Shown here: one piece after another, positions 22,274 to 24,369 of the stretch
How positions within the stretch are numbered: position 1 is the stretch's first letter
Layout of the letters: each line of letters begins with the position of its first letter
Assembly (NCBI GenBank): GCA_910586555.1
Contig: CAJUJY010000054.1
Location: forward strand, 1 to 24,369
Direction of reading: 5' to 3'
Source of the DNA: an uncultured Lachnospiraceae bacterium
Lineage (GTDB): Bacteria > Bacillota > Clostridia > Lachnospirales > Lachnospiraceae
Length of the DNA: 24,369 bases
Position numbers and translations under genes: made by a program
The notes under the pieces: generated by a model
Seen by the model: only the letters and a program-made list of their open reading frames with translations
Database searches by the model: none
Told to the model about the DNA's origin: nothing

Positions 22274-23218
22274 TCAAAGCCTTATTGTATTTGATGAATT
22301 GTCCTGGCTGTTTGTTTTTTCAGCAATAATTTCATCAAGTTTTTTAATAAATTCACCCATTTCATTTTTAGAAAGCTGTGCATCAGCCCCAAGGCCCTTA
22401 CCTTTCTTCATCATATCTTCATTAATAAGTGAAGAGAATATTATAACTGGTATATCTTTTAATTCGGGATCTTCCCTGATAAGCTTTAACAGCCTGTGGC
22501 CGTCCATCTGTGGCATTTCTATATCAGTGACAACACATGCCACATTTTGCTTAATTGTACCATTTTTCTTATATTCCTGTAATATATTCCACAATTCAAG
22601 CCCGTTGTTGCATGGCATAAGCCTTGTATAGCCTGCTTTGGTAAGCCCGTCATAAATAAGCGTACTAAGAAGCTGTGAATCTTCTGCATAAATAATTGGT
22701 GCGTTATTAGTTTTTCTTACACCAAGCTTATCAACATCTGAAAGGTTAATTCCAATTTCTGGTGATATATCTGCAATAATCTTTTCAAAGTCAATAATCA
22801 TTACCAATTTGCCATCAAGGTTTATAATACCTGTCGCAACACTGTTGCTTCCATTGCTTACCATACTGTCAGGCTTGATAATTTGTGACCAGTTTACCCT
22901 GTGTATGCCTACTACCCCATGTACATGGAATCCTGAATTACAACCATTAAAATTAGTAATAAGGAACATATCTTTCTGTGTATCTGTCCTTTCTTCCATC
23001 CCAAGGCATCTTGCAAGGTTTACAATCGATATAGTTTCACCCCTTGTACTGAATGCACCTTCGATATGCGGATGCCCGTTTGGTATAGGGGTTAATGGCC
23101 TGTATGTCATAATTTCTTTAACCTTTGCTACATTTATTCCATAATAATTCCCTGCTATTACAAACTCTAAAATCTCAAGTTCATTAGTACCACTTTCCAA
23201 TAAAATATTAGTATCCAT
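22274..23218 (-). CDS. cheV: Chemotaxis coupling protein CheV
   Basis: A 314-residue protein: CheW-like domain (about 12-155, with NYYGINVAKVKEIM, GRGETISIVNL-like segment and LDGKLVMIIDFEKI) joined to a response-regulator receiver domain (about 172-305). The receiver has the acidic pair E179/D180, the phosphorylation site D232 in VTDIEMPQMDG, and a conserved lysine in QLSKNE. CheV couples chemoreceptors to the CheA kinase and helps adaptation in Gram-positive bacteria. It stands away from any visible flagellar or che cluster, but a chemoreceptor gene lies 6 kb off. GGAGG precedes ATG and it has its own promoter. Confidence 0.95.
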   Translation of the reverse strand: MDTNILLESGTNELEILEFVIAGNYYGINVAKVKEIMTYRPLTPIPNGHPHIEGAFSTRGETISIVNLARCLGMEERTDTQKDMFLITNFNGCNSGFHVHGVVGIHRVNWSQIIKPDSMVSNGSNSVATGIINLDGKLVMIIDFEKIIADISPEIGINLSDVDKLGVRKTNNAPIIYAEDSQLLSTLIYDGLTKAGYTRLMPCNNGLELWNILQEYKKNGTIKQNVACVVTDIEMPQMDGHRLLKLIREDPELKDIPVIIFSSLINEDMMKKGKGLGADAQLSKNEMGEFIKKLDEIIAEKTNSQDNSSNTIRL

Positions 23219-23249
23219 AATTATCCTCCGTCCTTTATATATTACTACT

Positions 23250-23278
23250 ATTTTACTATAGCAAACCTATATTTGCAA
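23250..23278 (-). promoter_or_regulatory. Promoter of cheV
   Basis: On the minus strand TTGCAA (complement of 23273-23278), 17 bases, TAAAAT (complement of 23250-23255). It is of the housekeeping type; I see no sigma-28 (motility) consensus here. It starts immediately after the orphan terminator. Confidence 0.6.
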
Positions 23279-23285
23279 GAAAAAA

Positions 23286-23316
23286 GGCTGGAAATATTAT
23301 ATAAGTATTTCCAGCC
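23286..23316 (-). terminator. Orphan rho-independent terminator upstream of cheV
   Basis: Perfect 11-bp inverted repeat GGCTGGAAATA (23286-23296) / TATTTCCAGCC (23306-23316), loop of 9, followed on the minus strand by TTTTTTCTT. It points leftward, yet no minus-strand gene lies to its right before the divergent kinase gene at 23757. Confidence 0.82.
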
Positions 23317-23477
23317 TCCAGCTAATGCATAGCATAACGTATATACAAGCTATCATTTGATTTTTCATGCTTTTTTACATATTAGAATAATTGCAGCTAA
23401 AATGCTTAATACTTAAAATATAAAATAAATCCTATTTTCTTAATATAGAAACCGGGTTTTTATAACCTGTCCAGTTT
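23317..23477. other. AT-rich stretch with no recognisable gene
   Basis: Stops occur in all frames and no frame has a good ribosome binding site. It lies between the orphan leftward terminator and repeat copy D. If something is transcribed leftward here it would be a non-coding RNA or the relic of a lost gene. Confidence 0.4.
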
Positions 23478-23687
23478 TTTTAACCTTATTAAGCCAAAAA
23501 TTTAAATGCATGCTTTAAGCTGGCAGGAACTTTAAAAACAGCAATAAAGCCGCCAATGCCCACTTGCAGGCAATAAATACTATTTACAATGCAGATTGCC
23601 TAAAACCTTATTGGTAGCCTGCTTTACTTGCCTATACCACATATAGGCAGATGCGGCTATCAATTTTGCTGCTTTGAAAAGGTTAAA
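23478..23687 (+). repeat. Dispersed hairpin element, copy D
   Basis: Begins TTTTAACCTTATTAAGCCA (23478-23496), almost the same as the start of copies B and C. Terminal inverted repeats TTTAACCTT (23479-23487) / AAGGTTAAA (23679-23687) delimit about 209 bp. Inside, 23553-23599 carries CCAATGCC, CTTGCAGGCAAT and AATGCAGATTGC, aligning with the core of copy A, plus a hairpin TGCCTATA/TATAGGCA near 23629-23649. Its right end directly abuts the -35 box of the kinase promoter. Confidence 0.75.
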
Positions 23688-23716
23688 TTGACACATTTTG
23701 TAATTAATAGTAAAAT
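23688..23716 (+). promoter_or_regulatory. Promoter of the shikimate-kinase-like gene
   Basis: TTGACA (23688-23693), 17 bases, TAAAAT (23711-23716). The -35 box begins at the first base after repeat copy D. Confidence 0.8.
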
Positions 23717-23756
23717 AACATTAAAATATCTGTTATTCTGGAGGCTGTAGGAAATT

Positions 23757-24248
23757 ATGAAGAATATTATACTTATTGGCATGCCTGGTGCTGGTAAAAG
23801 TACAGTTGGTGTTGTGCTTGCCAAATCGCTTGGTTATAAGTTTATTGATACTGACTTAGTTATACAAGAAGACCAGGGAATGATTTTGCATAATATTATA
23901 AAAAAATATGGCACAAATGGTTTTAATGTTATTGAAAATAATATTATAAGCCAGATCAGTACAGATAAATCAGTTATTGCAACTGGCGGAAGCGCTGTCT
24001 ATGGAAAAGAGGCAATGCAGAATTTAAAATCTATTGGAAGGGTTTTATATCTTAAACTGCCTTATAATGAAATAAAAAAAAGGCTTGGAAGCCTCGGAAA
24101 ACGCGGAGTATTAATAAAAAAAGGGCAGACCCTTGAAGAATTGTATAATGAAAGGATACCATTATATGAGAAATATGCTGATATAACCATAAATTGCTAT
24201 GGCATGTCCATACGTGAAATTACAGAATTTATTAAAAAAATTTTATAA
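23757..24248 (+). CDS. aroK: Shikimate kinase family protein
   Basis: A 163-residue P-loop kinase. It has GMPGAGKST (Walker A, 8-16), the DTD motif with D33, a lid region KRGVLI (R116) and NERIPLYEKYAD with R133, all in the places expected of shikimate kinase, which phosphorylates shikimate in aromatic amino-acid synthesis. Two substrate-site positions deviate: the usual F-R-x-x-E is FNVIE, with N57 in place of the shikimate-binding arginine, and the usual GGG is GGS (77-79). I recall a Clostridia subgroup annotated as shikimate kinase with the same GGS and RGV features, so it may be a divergent but working enzyme or a paralogue with another substrate. GGAGG and AGGA lie upstream of ATG. No other aro gene is adjacent. 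Confidence 0.8.
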   Translation: MKNIILIGMPGAGKSTVGVVLAKSLGYKFIDTDLVIQEDQGMILHNIIKKYGTNGFNVIENNIISQISTDKSVIATGGSAVYGKEAMQNLKSIGRVLYLKLPYNEIKKRLGSLGKRGVLIKKGQTLEELYNERIPLYEKYADITINCYGMSIREITEFIKKIL

Positions 24249-24347
24249 AATAATATTAATTTAATTATACTTTCTGGTACTCTCAAAACTGTATACTGTA
24301 CAGACAACACCCTGTTATATTTTGCAAGCATTTTAACTATCTTTCCT

Positions 24348-24369
24348 GGTCAAGCCCGCGGTCTATTAG
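24348..24369 (-). rRNA. 3' end of a 23S rRNA gene (partial, cut by window edge)
   Basis: Read on the minus strand the last bases are CTAATAG, ACCGCGG, GCTTGACC, which match the conserved 3' terminus of bacterial 23S rRNA (pattern CTAATAGrTCGAGGGCTTGACC). The gene would run leftward from outside the window and end near 24348, convergent with the kinase gene. Only about 22 bases are visible. No 5S gene or clear terminator is seen in the 99 bases between it and the kinase stop. Confidence 0.75.

Noticed and set aside
23297..23368. Minus-strand frame of 23 codons upstream of cheV
   Set aside because: No good ribosome binding site, and its end runs into the terminator hairpin.
12900..23700. CRISPR array
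   Set aside because: The repeated segments are few, far apart, self-complementary and of unequal length, with no regular spacers and no cas genes nearby.

Overview
The window looks like chromosomal DNA from a strictly anaerobic, AT-rich Firmicute of class Clostridia, most likely a Lachnospiraceae-type gut or rumen bacterium. The support is inference from gene content: an A-type flavoprotein of anaerobes, a GH130/cellobiose-2-epimerase mannoside pathway, strong AGGAGG ribosome binding sites, occasional TTG starts, clear TTGACA/TATAAT promoters, and chemotaxis genes including cheV. No species call is possible from the sequence alone.

Layout. 1-2400: fprA (O2/NO detoxification) and a membrane-tailed XRE regulator, both on the minus strand, then a 5' remnant of an ogt DNA-repair gene and a strong terminator. 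2415-14163, all minus: a beta-mannooligosaccharide utilisation locus. In transcription order it holds a LacI regulator with its own promoter and terminator, then a solute-binding lipoprotein, two ABC permeases, a GH130 mannooligosaccharide phosphorylase, cellobiose 2-epimerase, a GH130 mannosylglucose phosphorylase, an unknown membrane-anchored protein, a YesL-like protein, and a fusion of mannose-6-phosphate isomerase with a ROK sugar kinase. 14322-17102: an orphan sugar-binding lipoprotein followed by a chemoreceptor. 17382-18553: a 57-residue acidic protein and a membrane-anchored C39-like peptidase. 18772-20940: a GT2 glycosyltransferase and a TagB/TagF-like glycerophosphotransferase (cell-surface polymer). 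21122-22057: a subtilase without a signal peptide. 22274-23218: cheV. 23757-24248: a shikimate-kinase-family protein. The last ~22 bases are the 3' end of a 23S rRNA gene on the minus strand.

How the mannoside genes work together (established for the families, inferred here): imported beta-1,4-mannooligosaccharides are shortened by phosphorolysis to mannose 1-phosphate; the epimerase turns the reducing-end mannose of mannobiose into glucose; the second GH130 splits Man-Glc into mannose 1-phosphate and glucose; the ROK domain can phosphorylate the free hexose and the isomerase domain converts mannose 6-phosphate to fructose 6-phosphate. The phosphomannomutase and the transporter ATPase are not in the window.

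Most notable: (i) the binding-protein gene of this operon carries an in-frame TAA at codon 269; (ii) four intergenic, hairpin-rich elements share a common core and end sequence, a dispersed repeat family not explained by any gene; (iii) the isomerase-kinase fusion; (iv) the orphan binding protein/chemoreceptor pair; (v) a rho-independent terminator upstream of cheV with no visible gene feeding it.
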